Source of the DNA: Haliotis asinina
Taxonomy: Eukaryota > Mollusca > Gastropoda > Lepetellida > Haliotidae
Direction: 5' to 3'
NCBI RefSeq assembly: GCF_037392515.1
Contig: NC_090281.1
Coordinates: 45,732,645-45,796,644 of the forward strand
Length of the DNA: 64,000 bases
The position numbers were made by a program, and so were the translations under genes. A model generated the notes under the pieces. That model was not told where the DNA came from, did not search any database, and saw nothing but the letters and a program-made list of their open reading frames with translations. Below are positions 26,348 through 38,325 of the stretch, one piece after another (the first letter of the stretch is position 1; each line of letters starts with the position of its first letter).

Positions 26348-26708
26348 ACCGCTGTTGCTCGGCAGGTTGACATTTTAAACAGAAAGATTTCATTGTCAAA
26401 TGAATGATCTCATCTACATGACCTGGATACATACTTTTGCGGAGGACCTATGTTTTTTCTCCCGCAGTAAGTAACTTCATACTGATGTCATTTCCTCGGA
26501 TAAATATGTATTTTCAGTAGTTTTTTCACACGTTTAGAAGTGTGTGAATGGTGTTGAATGACTCAGACAGTGATATCAAAACTGTCTCGTTCCAGATCGC
26601 AAACACAAATACATATATACGGCAACCCTAAACCTGTTTTGTAAAGACTAGTTGCTCTAAACGTTAATTCTGTTCAACATGACTTGAGAACATTTATACA
26701 CGTGATGT

Positions 26709-26945
26709 TCAGGGTTAGAATTGATTTTCAGTAACCCTTACTTGTGGTAAGAGGTGACTGGCGAGATCGGATGGTCTGGCTCTTGGTTTGACACTGTCGT
26801 ATCCGACTTCGTAGATCGATGCTCTTTGTGTTCGTCACTGGATTGTCTGATGAAGACTAAAAAATTTTACAGACCTCCGTCATAAAGCAGGAGTATATTG
26901 CTGAGTGGGGAATAAAACTAAACTTTCTCTTTCATTAAGTTAAGT
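26709..26945 (+). repeat. Dispersed repeat, family B
   Basis: 'agggttagaattgattttca', 'taagaggtgactgg', 'ggattgtctgatgaagac' and the tail 'aataaaactaaact' mark a nearly full, moderately decayed copy. Confidence 0.8.
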
Positions 26946-27189
26946 GAACCTTTGCACGGTTCCCATGACTGAACCTCTAAATGCCTAATTCCTGAAAGTG
27001 TTTAATTGCAGTAAATTTTACATATAGAATTTCACTTTATCTAAGATGAAAACAGTACGCGTGAAAAACCTACTATGCCTCGTTTGTATGTTCATGTATT
27101 CATTCATATTAATAGTCTTGAATAACGTACAGCGGGACTAACTTGAACATCTTAGAATCACATCTTACAGGTGATATCTCAAGGACATT

Positions 27190-27300
27190 GAGTGGGTAAG
27201 CTTAGTTTTGCCCAGCTTTCAGCAATATTTCAGCGGGGGACACCAGAGATGGGCCTCACACATTGTACCCATTCAAACTTTGAAGCGTCATTTTGAACCT
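27190..27300 (-). repeat. tRNA-derived SINE, family A, partial
   Basis: 'cagctttcagcaatatttca', 'gggggacaccagagatggg' and 'cacacattgtacccatt' match family A. The tRNA-like head is lost. Confidence 0.65.
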
Positions 27301-27462
27301 CTAAATACAGCTTTGACAACATCGTTATCTCGAAGACCCTGAGACAAAACACGGAGCCCAGTTACAGTGAACTACGACTCTTACGAACTCGTTTGTAACG
27401 AACTGCTTCTTTTCCGGCCACTTCCTGCTCTTTTTGGACGAACTACGATTATAACAGACTAC

Positions 27463-27494
27463 CATGATGATGATGATGATGATGATGATGATGT
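27463..27494. repeat. (GAT)n microsatellite
   Basis: About ten GAT triplets. Confidence 0.9.
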
Positions 27495-28853
27495 TTCAAG
27501 TGTAAGATAATTTAAAATAACCTAAAACTTCAACGACGTTTAGCAAGATTTGATTTCATTTGTTAACCGTGTATGTTTTACAGATGAAAAATGTATTCTT
27601 TAGAACATGAACTCGTTACATGCGTTTTTCGAGAATGCGGACATTAAATTTTTGGGTATGTTAAGTTCGAGACGGCGGATTAGTTAGTATACCAGCAAAT
27701 CTTTAACCGCCAGCCCCGACGTCCTCCGTCGCTGTGTCATTATGACGATCAACACTGCTGTTTAACCAAATCACAGTCTCCAACGCGGTTACCTAGGAAA
27801 CGAAAATTGGGAAAAATTAGATTGTGCTTCCTATTCATACAAATCAATTGTTATCCTTGGCCCTTTCGTTTGAGGAGAAACTATGTAGCTCTTTTTCTCG
27901 TACAAGAAAGCGGGGAACTGGCAGTCAGCTTTGTTCGAAGAGTTCACAACGGGACGGGGTTTAAGGAAGGGCTCTTGACGGCGAATTCCATTCACCCGAG
28001 GCTATAGGGAAGATTCACAAAGAGCCCTACCCCACTGCCCTAACGATAGCGGTGTAAGAGTCCTTGACTCAGCCTGATCGTAGAAACGCCGAGCAAACGA
28101 GAAATCCATTGAGCCCAAACATAGGGCAAGCGCCACGCGAGTTTAGCTAGAGAGCGATGTCCTTCCGTTTCGAACAAACGAACACGATCTGCTATAGAAC
28201 GTTTACTAGACTCGCCTCCCGCCAAGCATTCGTCGACAATACTCGTAATGAACAAACACACACACCATTGAAAGAATGGAACAAATTGCCATCAATTGGG
28301 CCAATTTTCCTCTTATTTGTGACGGCTCGAGGGGGAAATCGCTCTCTTTTCTATCTACTTGTTCATTGCATAACGAGGATGAAATCCACATCGGCTTGTC
28401 TATTTCAAGTCGTTAAATCAATTCTGCAATAAGCGACCCCTGTTTCGTGGTTGGCTCAGTCCCCGAGTTGTGTATCGCCTGCGAGATGTGCCCCAATCTG
28501 TTTCCCCCTGTCAAATAAACAGTGATTGAAATTGCGGTTGTGAAATATGTGCCTGATCGAGATGTTTTGAAATGGACAGTCACGTGCTTGCGCTAGATCA
28601 ACATGGGTCGCGGGATGCAATTGACAACGCAATGACATGTATTAGACTCTCAAAGATTATATCGCGATTTGGGCGGAACTCTCTGCCCGAAGACATCAGA
28701 CGCTGAAAGGAATGGGTGAAACAAAATTAAATCATTGTTGAAATTAACAACGTATGAAGGCGATTTTATATTTCCTCGTCATTGGATTAACTGCCACCCG
28801 CCACTTACAACCTCGGTTCGTTACAGTAAGGAGAAGATAACTCACTCCACATA

Positions 28854-28894
28854 GAAATAATCACGAGAGAATATATTTATCTCGTGATTATTTC
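28854..28894. repeat. 15-bp perfect inverted repeat
   Basis: gaaataatcacgaga and its exact complement flank an 11-nt AT-rich spacer. It is too short for a typical microRNA precursor; its function is unknown. Confidence 0.7.
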
Positions 28895-29429
28895 AAAAGT
28901 AGGACTGGAAATTTCGATTTCACCAATATAAAATGACATATGTGCATTGGAGCTGAACAAACAATAACGTATATGTAATCAGAAATTGTAGGTTTAAATA
29001 GGACGAATATTATCATTTTGCGCATCGCGCGGAATTCTTTAATTGGAGAATAGGTTAGCTTTGAAATTGCACTTGGATCCGTTTGTTTGCATTAATGTTG
29101 AGTTTTACATTTCACACTTATTATTTATCTTTGAAATCTGGCATAATTAATGTGTTGTTATTCATTGACCAACTGGATATGATAGTGTTGTTTCATGTAA
29201 TTATATATAACAACCAATAGCTATAACTTCACAACGAACTAGTCCAGTAGTCACGAAAGTCGGTTCATTCTCGCTGTGATTGATTGATTGTTGATTGATT
29301 GATAGGGGCTTAATGTTTGCTGTAAAAGCGACACCGGCTTATCAGGAAATTCGACTTCCGGGTCCTGCAGTCTGTCACATAAAATTTAGTAGTGGAAGTT
29401 GTGATAGTAAAAGCAGCTGCTGTAGAACC

Positions 29430-29444
29430 GGTAGTAGCAGCAGC

Positions 29445-29522
<78 letters not shown>

Positions 29523-29607
29523 GGTGGTGGTGGTGGTGGTGGTGGTAGTAGTAGTAGTAGTAGTGGTGGTGGTGGTGGTGGTGGTGATGGTGGTAGTAGT
29601 AGTATCT
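29430..29607. repeat. (AGT)n/(GGT)n microsatellite
   Basis: AGT triplets pass into GGT blocks and back. Poly-Ser, poly-Val and poly-Leu/Pro frames across it are artefacts. Confidence 0.97.
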
Positions 29608-29887
29608 GTCTACGTTTCAATTTTGGCCTATGACACACCCAAATGCAACCACATTTTAAAAGCAACCAACAAAATCCGAAAAAGAAATTTGCTTCAGTGG
29701 TTTACGGGCTCTTGTAAAAAGAAAATCACCTTAACTACATGGCGGTTGATTTTCAGCCATGGTGGATGAAAGTGGAACTCGACGAACCGTAGAATTAACG
29801 CCAGAACAACGTCTTCACCTTACAATGAGACGTTTACCGTTGGCCTTGTGTTATTTCTTATATCATGCATTTTAATAGCTCTCAGTA

Positions 29888-30625
29888 GTTTAGTCCAGTG
29901 TCAATATACACAACAATACTTCAGTCAAGTATTAATGTACACAACGTAACTTTAGCCCGGTATCAACATGCACAATAACACTTTACACACTATCAACATA
30001 TACACCAATACTTCAGGCCAGTATTAATATACACAACAATATATCCGTCCAGTGTCAATATACACAACAATACTTCAGTCCAGTATTAATGTACACAACG
30101 TAACTTTAGCCCGGTATCAACATGCACAATAACACTTTACACACTATCAACATATACACCAATACTTCAGTCCAGTATTAATATACACAACAATATATCC
30201 GTCCAGTGTCAATATACACAACAATACTTCAGTCAAGTATTAATGTACACAACGTAACTTTAGCCCGGTATCAACATGCACAATAACACTTTACACAGTA
30301 TCAACATATACACCAGTCCAGTATTAACATACACAACAATACTTCAATCCAGTATGAACATACACAACAATATATCCGTCCAGTGTCAATATACACTACA
30401 ATACTTTAATCCTGTATCAACGTACACAATACTTTAGTCCAATACTGATATACACAATAATATCTATGTCCAGTATTAATATACATAACGATACTTTAGT
30501 CCAGAATCAATATGCATAACAATACTTTAGTCCTGTACCGACATACACAACACCTTTTCAGTCCAGTATCAACATATACAACAGTTCTTTAGTCCAGTAT
30601 CCACATACAACAACACTTCAGTCAT
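29888..30625. repeat. ~30-bp minisatellite with 154-bp higher-order unit
   Basis: A monomer of about 30 bp ('cagtatcaacatacacaaca', then 'atactttagtc') repeats across the segment. In the left part five monomers form a higher-order unit: the word cagtgtcaatatacac starts at 29896, 30050 and 30204, exactly 154 bp apart. The right part decays to single monomers. Confidence 0.9.
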
Positions 30626-31794
30626 GAAACTATATACGCATGCATACAAATGATTGCACAGTTTTCCAGCTCCAAAGGTTCTACAACAATTACAGGACCT
30701 ATGACAATATTTCTTTTCTCAAAATTGACACACATCTTTGATCCTTTCTGTCTCACGTCGTTATTGCGGGCCTCGTTCTCATAACCAAACGATTTTTTAC
30801 AGTAAGAACTGTATTTTTCTAAAAATTCTGGTTGCCAACAACTCTCCAAATCGTGACCGTGTTGGTCATATGGTTTTAGGTGGCACATTCGTTGTTGTCT
30901 ACCTTGGCTGTCAAAGGAACCTATGATACGCTTTCGCATCCATACGCTTATTACAATTCAAAAAGAGATATGCAAAATATGATAAGATGGCGGTACAAAA
31001 TAAGCTGGTTTTTTGTGTTTTGTTTTTTCTTTCTTTCTATTTATTGTTGCTTTTGATTTACGTCAACATGAGGCTTGCGATATCTTCACGTTCTGCAACC
31101 TCAAACCACCACTGCAAAATATAAGAATAAATTATAATATTGCCTGTAGCAACACACTGAATGAAACAATCAGATAACAAGATTTCAAAAACAGCACTTC
31201 AAGATGTCGGATCTCATTTTTCCAAGTTTGAGTCAGAGAGTCGACAGCGAAATAATTAGCAGTGGGTTACAGTGTTATGCAGCAGTCTCGGTCGGGACAT
31301 TCCCTGTAATGAAGTTGGCCTCCACTAGCCGTCTTCAATTTAGCCCGAATTAACAAAGTTGGAGTTTCCTAATCAAATGTGTCTTTTCTAACCATATTTA
31401 ATGCATCAGTGCCCTGCCGATCAACTTTGTTAAGCTGCTTGATGAAATGTGACGTTTAGTTGTAATAAGGTTGTTGTCAAAGACCTATGACCCTTGGTGC
31501 CAGGGCTGTTGAATAAAGAAGAACAGAGTGACATGGATGCTCACGGGACAACGTATCTTGTATGCATCAAGGCTTGGCCACATATATTCTTGAACATAGT
31601 TTTGATTTAGATGTTAAAATAACATGTTGACATAGGTCAAAATGGTTGGTATTTATATATTTTTGTGGTTCTGTAGATGTTGCGGTTGGTGTTGCAGCAG
31701 ATGTTGCAGTGGATGTTGATGCAGATGTTGCTGTACCTCAACAATCCCGAACAATTGTTGAACCGCATAATATCCGTCGAGGGTTCGTCCATAT

Positions 31795-31910
31795 ATATGC
31801 TCTGACCCATGTCATCGTATCCTAACTGCGAAGATTGATGCTCATGACGTTGATCACTGGATTGTCTGGTTTAGACTCGATTATTTTCAGATTGGCATAT
31901 TACAATAAAC
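31795..31910 (+). repeat. Family B, partial
   Basis: 'catgtcatcgtatcc', 'gttgatcactggattgtctg' and 'tagactcgattat' identify the central part. Head and tail are missing. Confidence 0.75.
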
Positions 31911-32322
31911 CAACGGTGTATATTCTTGACAAGACTTAAATTTGAAATAGTATTAAAATATTCGTGGGAATTTATATATTTTTTGAAAGATGTAAGGACA
32001 TAACAAGTATCTGGTAAAATCGTGCATTCAGCACACAGTCAGTGTCTGTTCTTAAACAGAATTTAGATGGAGTGATTGAAATAGAAGTTAATTACTGTCA
32101 GCAATGAATGGTATTAGTTGAATGGCTGATATTTACTTAACCAATACCCAAAACACCAAAAGATTCTGTGAACACAATGTAACGCAGAACTATGATGCAC
32201 TTCCCAGTGCATCAGTACTAGCCAGAGACAGTGGAAAGCCGTGGGACGACAGTGGGGACGTTAAGTCAACATGGAGAAAACCAGAATCAACAAAGTTGTA
32301 TTTGTATGAGCAAACAACTATG

Positions 32323-32577
32323 AGTGAGTGAGTGAGTGAGCTAGTGTTACGCCGCATGCAATATTCCAGCGATACGGCGGCGCGGTGGTCTGTAAATAAT
32401 CGATCCTGGACCAGACAATCCAGTGATCAGCAGCATCAGCATCGACCTACCCAACTGGGATACGATGACATGTGTCAACCAAGTCAGCGAGACAGCTCCC
32501 GATCACGTTAGTCGCCTCTTACGACATACATGGGTTACTGACGACCAATTCTAACCCGGATCTTCACGGGTCGCAGA
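32323..32577 (-). repeat. Dispersed repeat, family B, near complete
   Basis: A GAGT tail run, then 'gttacgccgcatgcaatatt', 'ctggaccagacaatccag' and 'ggatcttcacggg' give a full-length minus-strand copy. Confidence 0.9.
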
Positions 32578-32961
32578 CAACTATGCGCGGAAGAACATGT
32601 GGAAGTGGAATAAAAGAGTACATGGAAAATTTAGAGGCTTACATGAATAGGTTTACAAGGGAATTACATGAATAGGTTTACAAGTGAATGGAAGGAAAAG
32701 TTACAGAACAAAGGTGGACAGAGCGGGAAAGGTTAAAATCAACTACAAGTGTATCAGACTTTTAAAGCGACTCATTCATGTGAAAGTTATGTGTCATATA
32801 ATATGAATCGTGCAAACCTTCGTGCACTTCAGTTCATTTTTTAGATATGGAACTGCCCATTTAACGTTGGATACGTAAAGATAGAAAAACGATTATGCTT
32901 CTACTACAAGGACAAAACTGAGGTTGAATGCCATTTCCTTGTCACGAGCATTGTCCTGATG

Positions 32962-33625
32962 GACATAAACGTTGAGCTGTCATGGTTTAGACATAACCGT
33001 TGAGCTGTCATGGTTTAGACATAACCGTTGAGCTGTCATGGTTTAGACATAACCGTTGAGCTGTCATGGTTTAGACATAACCGTTGAGCTGTCATGGTTT
33101 AGACATAACCGTTGAGCTGTCATGGTATAGACATAACCGTTGAGCTGTCATGGTTTAGACATAACCGTTGAGCTGTCATGGTTTAGATATAAATGTCGTA
33201 CTGACAAGGTTTAGATGAAAACTTTGCAGCGTCTTGGTTTAGGTATAAACGTTGTACTTTCACCAGCAGGGTATATGCGTTGTACTGTAGTAGTTTAGAC
33301 GTAAACGGTGTACTCTTATGGTGTTGATATACACGTTGTGCTCTTATGGTTTAAATATGGACGTTGTGCTGTCAACGATTTGGTATAAATGTCGTACTGT
33401 CACGGTTTAGATATAAATGTTGCACTGTCATGATTTAGGTATAAACGTTGTATTGTCATGGTTTAGGTACAAACGTTTTGCTGTCATGGTTGATATATAA
33501 ATGTCTTACTGACACGGTTTAGATAAAAACCTTGTCCTGTCATGGTTAAGATATAAACGTTGTACTGTGGTGGACATAAACGTTGCAATGTCATGGTATA
33601 GATATAAACGTTATAAACATTATCA
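32962..33625. repeat. 28-bp minisatellite, homogeneous at its left end
   Basis: Eight nearly identical 28-bp units ('gttgagctgtcatggttta' plus 'gacataacc') run to about 33,190. About fifteen more diverged units follow, built from 'tataaacgttgtactgtcat' and similar words. Confidence 0.92.
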
Positions 33626-35785
33626 TGTGCATATAGTGGTTGTAATGGTTGTGCAATCAGTGGCACAAGGACACTCCTGTGAATTGCCGCTATAGAACTG
33701 GTGAGCACAAACTGTGGTAATATACTTATGACGTGATCGGGTGGTTAGTTTGGCTGACTATACTGACCTTGATTTTCATGTCTTGACTCGTTATACTACA
33801 GACCCGCACAACTGGAAAGTTGTTGAGTGCAGCATTTAACAATAATCGGACAGGCAGACAAGTTTATTCAGTAAAAGGCCACATGCCCATCATACAGTCA
33901 TTTTCATATGGTATTGATAGCTCAGATTACATTTTTAATGTGCTGATACATAATACAGAAAAATACTAACATTTTTTTTATGATACAGTCATTATTTGAA
34001 ATAATAATATTGATAAAGTTGGTACTTGGATCAAAATCTGTCTAACATTTCTGAATATATATTAATCTTACATGAGAGAAACGTTCACACTCGAAGAGTA
34101 CATAAAATTCATCTTCAATAACATATTTGTCTTTCAATAACATAACATAATCTCTCAAATGTAATTAACTTTATTGCATCTTCAGGTTTCAACCAAAGGA
34201 TATTACAGGTAGATTCTCAACTTTCAGGAGACATTTACAAAATTTTATCTGAATAGACGCAGAATGCTGTTACAAAAGGTAATCCCCTTATCTTAGACCC
34301 ATAACAGAGAATATGGTGAAACCCTACAGTCAAAAATCTTTAAAACGTCTTCTCATCAATTTTTGAAAAAACATTTGTAGAAAATATTGCCTTGTTAGTT
34401 CCATATACAAGACAGTTTTGAGTTCTGAGCTATATTCCATACAAGATTCGATGTAAATACGAGCCCCAGATATCTATGAAATTTCTTAATTCAGTTTGTA
34501 AGTTCGGACAGTTGTAGTTTGAAAAGTTACCATCAGATGTACCAGGTTTGGGTTTAACAACTCAGAAAATATTTAGCCGGACAAGCTGCAACAGCAGCAA
34601 CAACAGCAACATGTGAACGTGGTTGGCGGGAATCTTTCGGCATACATTGAGGCATGAATCTTGAAATCAATTCACAAGAAAGAATAGGTTTCTCGCCTTC
34701 TTCAGCAGCAGTTTGAAAATCGGAAATTAGAAAATAAAATTACGGAGAACAACTAAAATCACCCTACAAGAGGAATCCCCCGACCAAATCAAACACATTC
34801 TAAGCTAATCAAGTCATACTTTGTTTAAGTATTCTTCACACTGGAGCGTGAAAGCAACGGAAAACTTCTTCACGCGATTACTGATAGAGCAAGATGGAGC
34901 TTCCTGAGTAAGCCAATCGGAGCCTTCGTAAGTAAACATCGTCACGTGATCGCTGGAGGCGAAGTCGCTTGCAATCACGAAAAGCTGTATTCAGTTTATT
35001 TTTCGACCGGAATTGAGAACTTTTCGGCATGGAAGTGTCTTTTACATGTGCGGTTTGGAAACCGAATTGTCTATATGAGTAGTGCATAGCATTCTGTCTT
35101 TTATGATAAAGGAGTTTTGTGGTTCATGGTCACGTGTTTGAAACAAGGGAGGCTATTGGCTGAAACAAAAGGGTCCCAAATGAGCCCCCAGTTATTTGTC
35201 TTGTTGACGCGTGATCTCTCAAGAAAATGAGGCATTTATGGACACAGTTTGAAATGAGCTCGGCGAAGCTATGAAGTAATTGGCTTAAATATTTTGGTTG
35301 TGAATTTGAAGGAAATTGGATACTTTTTTAATTTTTAAACATCGGACTGTGCCTAAATAGTTCATTTGAAACACATCAAACGATTAAGACCGCTGTAATG
35401 TTTCGGCCAATCACTCCGGAGGAATAGCAACGTCTGAGTCCACTAATACGCGATTTCGTCATAAAAATAGTACAGGAAAACTAAAAGCTTTAAAAATATT
35501 TTTTCACGGTGATACATGTTTTACAAACAGCAAAAAGTTTTACAAACATCTGGAAACGTTTCTCGAGATAGAACTGGTCTTAAGCAAAACATGCTAACTC
35601 ACTCACTAAATAGCCCAAGGAGTGTAGTTACCAATGGTAGGGGTGGGTGTAATAACTCGCTGAAGTTGAAGTTTTATAATTATTTAACTGTATCGGTTAC
35701 CTGCTATCGTTCGACAACGAACAAAAAGCTATAGTCAGTCAGATATAAATGAAAACAGAGAAACCGCTCCATATGTGTATAACTT

Positions 35786-35952
35786 AGAGTGAGTGAGTGA
35801 GTGTACATTTACGCCATTTGTAGCAACATTCCAGTAATATGAAGGTGAGGAACACCAGAAACAGGCTTCACACATTGTACTTATGTGTAACGCCGAGCCT
35901 TGGTCTTCAGTGTGACGAGCCAACGCCTTAACCACTAGGCTACCCGCTGCCC
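35786..35952 (-). repeat. tRNA-derived SINE, family A, full length
   Basis: A GAGT tail run starts the copy on plus, then 'ccagaaacaggcttcacaca' and the A-box complement 'ccttaaccactaggctaccc'. The B box is eroded. Confidence 0.85.
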
Positions 35953-36340
35953 AGGTATAACTTAGATCTCTATATCAAGATCCTGTGTGGGAAACCCTTT
36001 CCCCATGGCTACATGACAAAATGACTTTCCAACTTTCTTCATGTCCAGTATTCCAGTAGCCTTTGGTACCTACCGTTTACAACTTTTGATGCAAAATCAA
36101 GCATCCTACGCAGACTTTAAAGACTGCTACACCTTCGAGGGCAAGATTTGATCATTCTCGTATTATTTGGCAATATCTGGTGGACCTTTTTAAATATCCG
36201 CACCAGTGACGAAAGTAATGGTCACAGTATTTCATTTCTGAACTTTTAATAGACATCCTCGTGCACTGTCAAGTGACCAATTGACCTGCTTCAGCAGGTG
36301 TTTGTACATCGGGGAAAAGGACATCGGCACATGTTGCACG

Positions 36341-37165
36341 ACGCATTTGGTAAGTAAAAATGATTGTAATTAACTAAAATGTCGAGAAACGGTGTCCAAT
36401 TAAAATTTGAATTATATTTTGGGGGCAGTGATTCCACAAAAGAAACTGAATGTTTTCTATGCACCCAAATGCATTCCAAATGAAAACTTGCCAACAGCAG
36501 AAATCCGTGCACTTTGTGACAAAGACAGAAATGCATGCTTTCCCTATCCAAATGTACAAAATTCACATTTAGAAACCAATTCTTTGTGAATGAGGCTCCA
36601 TTGAGATTACATGACAGGAAATCATATTTAAAATACCCAGGCTAAGCCGCGAACAGAGAAAAAGATCAATAGACATGATCAACATGGACGCGTCTCACGA
36701 CCACGTTGCAAGGACGTTTGGATGCCACCGTGAAGCCATCAACAGATTAAATGAACGTTTTCAACCGACGCCTACAACCTTGGATAGGTTGAACACTGGC
36801 AGACCTAAGGTCATGAGCCCTCTGGAGCACCGCTATCACAGGAATGGCAGGACATTCCAAGGGACGTCATCAAACGTCTCACAACGTCAGTGCGACGTCG
36901 CCGTTATGTGTGCATCAACTTTCAAGGAGTGCACACGGGGTACTGACAATAGCATCATGGAGTATACATAGAACTCAATAACGAATTTCAAACTCTGTGA
37001 TTTGACCTTGTGAAACTGACATTTGACCCCCATGTGAAACATCCCTCTGTATATTTAATAAGTTTGCATTGTTTACTTGTAAAACCATTGTCAATTCTAT
37101 GAAAATCCATTCTTTCAGTACAAATGCATTTTCTTTGAATACATTCGGTTAGTTTGCTTCGTTTG
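36341..37165 (+). mobile_element. Internally deleted Tc1-like DNA transposon
   Basis: The segment 36675-36840 encodes a helix-turn-helix typical of Tc1-like transposases (HVARTFGCHREAINRL, then LNTGRPKVM). At 36845-36946, in another frame, is the usual transposase C-terminus (WQDIPRDVIKRLTTSVRRR, ending GVHTGY and stop). In intact family members about 200 residues with the catalytic DDE/D triad lie between them; here they are absent, so this is a non-autonomous deletion derivative, further frameshifted. I could not fix terminal inverted repeats, so the outer bounds are guesses. Confidence 0.75.
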
Positions 37166-37170
37166 CTTCG

Positions 37171-37326
37171 TGTGGACCAGACAATCCAGTGATCAACAAC
37201 ATGAAGTATCGAGCTACGTCATTGGGTCACGATGACATGTGTCAACCAAGTCAGCAGTCTGACCATCCGAGTTGCCTCTTACGACAGGCATGGGTTACTG
37301 ACGATCAGTTTAACCCGGATCGTTAA
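37171..37326 (-). repeat. Family B, partial
   Basis: 'gtggaccagacaatccagtg', 'gatgacatgtgtcaaccaag' and 'gttactgacgatcagttt' are present; the tail is missing. Confidence 0.8.
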
Positions 37327-37481
37327 GCAACACAAGCTTCATTTTCGACCAACTCTATTACATATTTTCAGTAGAAAGTCAGTTATTTGCTGACTAGTAG
37401 GATTTACTAGCACAGAGACGAACTGTCATACAATTTTTGACAATACAAATTTGCTCATTCAATTTCAGATGCTATAGGCCT

Positions 37482-37662
37482 AGACGTGAAGATCTGGTTT
37501 AGAACTGATCTTCAGCAACCATTGTCGTAGGAGATCTAGTGAGCAGGGTCATAAATGCACATACACTGTGGATCGAAGCTCATGACATCAATCACTAGAT
37601 TTTCTTAATTTGTAACTTACAAACCGCCGTCATATATTTGAAATAAAGCTAAGTGTTGCGTG
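37482..37662 (+). repeat. Family B, internally shortened
   Basis: 'gtgaagatctggtttagaac', 'gatcttcagcaacc', 'gatcgaagctcatgacatca' and 'cagaccgcc'-like 'caaaccgccgtcatat' mark the copy. Several short internal segments are lost. Confidence 0.75.
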
Positions 37663-37697
37663 AAGGTTATCCGATGGTGATGGCTATCAAAGTTTAT

Positions 37698-37850
37698 TCC
37701 GTGTGTTTTGATCCGTGTGTTATGATCCGTGTGTCCTGATCCGTGTGTTTTGATACGTGTGTTTTGATACGTGTGCAGCGTTTCGGGACAGATGTAATCC
37801 TGATAAGGACAAACTTTATGGATGAACAAGCTCATTATACAGGTAATGCG
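37698..37850. repeat. 14-bp tandem repeat next to a GAAACG core
   Basis: Five or six 14-bp units (cgtgtgttttgatc and variants) run to about 37,772. They pass into 'cagcgtttcgggacagatgt', whose minus strand reads ...GGATTACATCTGTCCCGAAACGCTG, another member of the hammerhead-like family described at 478 and 22,310. Confidence 0.65.
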
Positions 37851-38087
37851 ACGTATCGGTACACATTCTTGTATCGTTGTTAAGCCGGTATGGTACCAGA
37901 ATCTGTATCGAGACGTGACTAAAGTTGTTCGTCCGTAAAATTTGTCCTTATCCACAGCTTGTAAAGATTTTCACTCGAAGAGGTTGTAAGCCTAGTGCCA
38001 CTTTGACAACGTTTGCTTTTTTTTTGTTTTGTTTTTTTATTTATTCATTTTTTCAGTACTATTTTCAAGTGTTTTAATGTTTTGGAG

Positions 38088-38325
38088 AACGTGAAGGTGA
38101 GGATGGCGACTATATTCACCAACCCATGCTAGTCCCAACAGGCGACCAATCGGGTGGTCGGGCTGCGGACTTGGTGGAGATGTTATCGTATCCCAGTTGT
38201 GTAGATCGATGCTCATGTTGTTGATCACTGGCGTGTCTGGTCTAGACTCGATTATTTACAGACCTCCGTCGCCGTACTGCTGGAATAATGCCTAGTCCTG
38301 CGTAAAACTAAACGCACTCGCTCAC
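38088..38325 (+). repeat. Dispersed repeat, family B
   Basis: 'gatcgatgctcatgttgttg', 'tctggtctagactcgattat' and the tail 'gcgtaaaactaaac' followed by CACT units identify a near-complete copy. Confidence 0.85.

Larger units (their letters stand above)
16052..36340. other. Gene-poor region with minisatellites and SINEs
   Basis: No gene is supportable. The longest frames (for example 118 codons at 16,836 and 127 at 18,637 minus) have no recognised domain or splice context. A long non-coding stretch upstream of a developmental homeobox gene could carry enhancers, but I cannot identify any from one sequence. Recognisable contents are listed separately. Parts with nothing notable include 16,100-17,400, 20,000-22,300, 22,600-24,300, 24,900-26,100, 27,550-28,850, 30,650-31,790 and 33,700-35,780. 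Confidence 0.55.

Noticed and set aside
28040-28432. Overlapping open frames on both strands with balanced composition
   Set aside because: They looked like a possible conserved exon, but neither frame matches a known domain or has paired splice signals.
29295-29769. Poly-Ser, poly-Val and Leu/Pro-rich open frames
   Set aside because: They are produced entirely by the AGT/GGT microsatellite.
32962-33190. Regular 28-bp repeats recalling a CRISPR array
   Set aside because: Units are contiguous with no unique spacers, in a eukaryotic context; this is a minisatellite.
36291-36566. 91-codon minus-strand frame with several Cys residues
   Set aside because: No recognised zinc-binding pattern, and it lies beside a transposon remnant; treated as chance.
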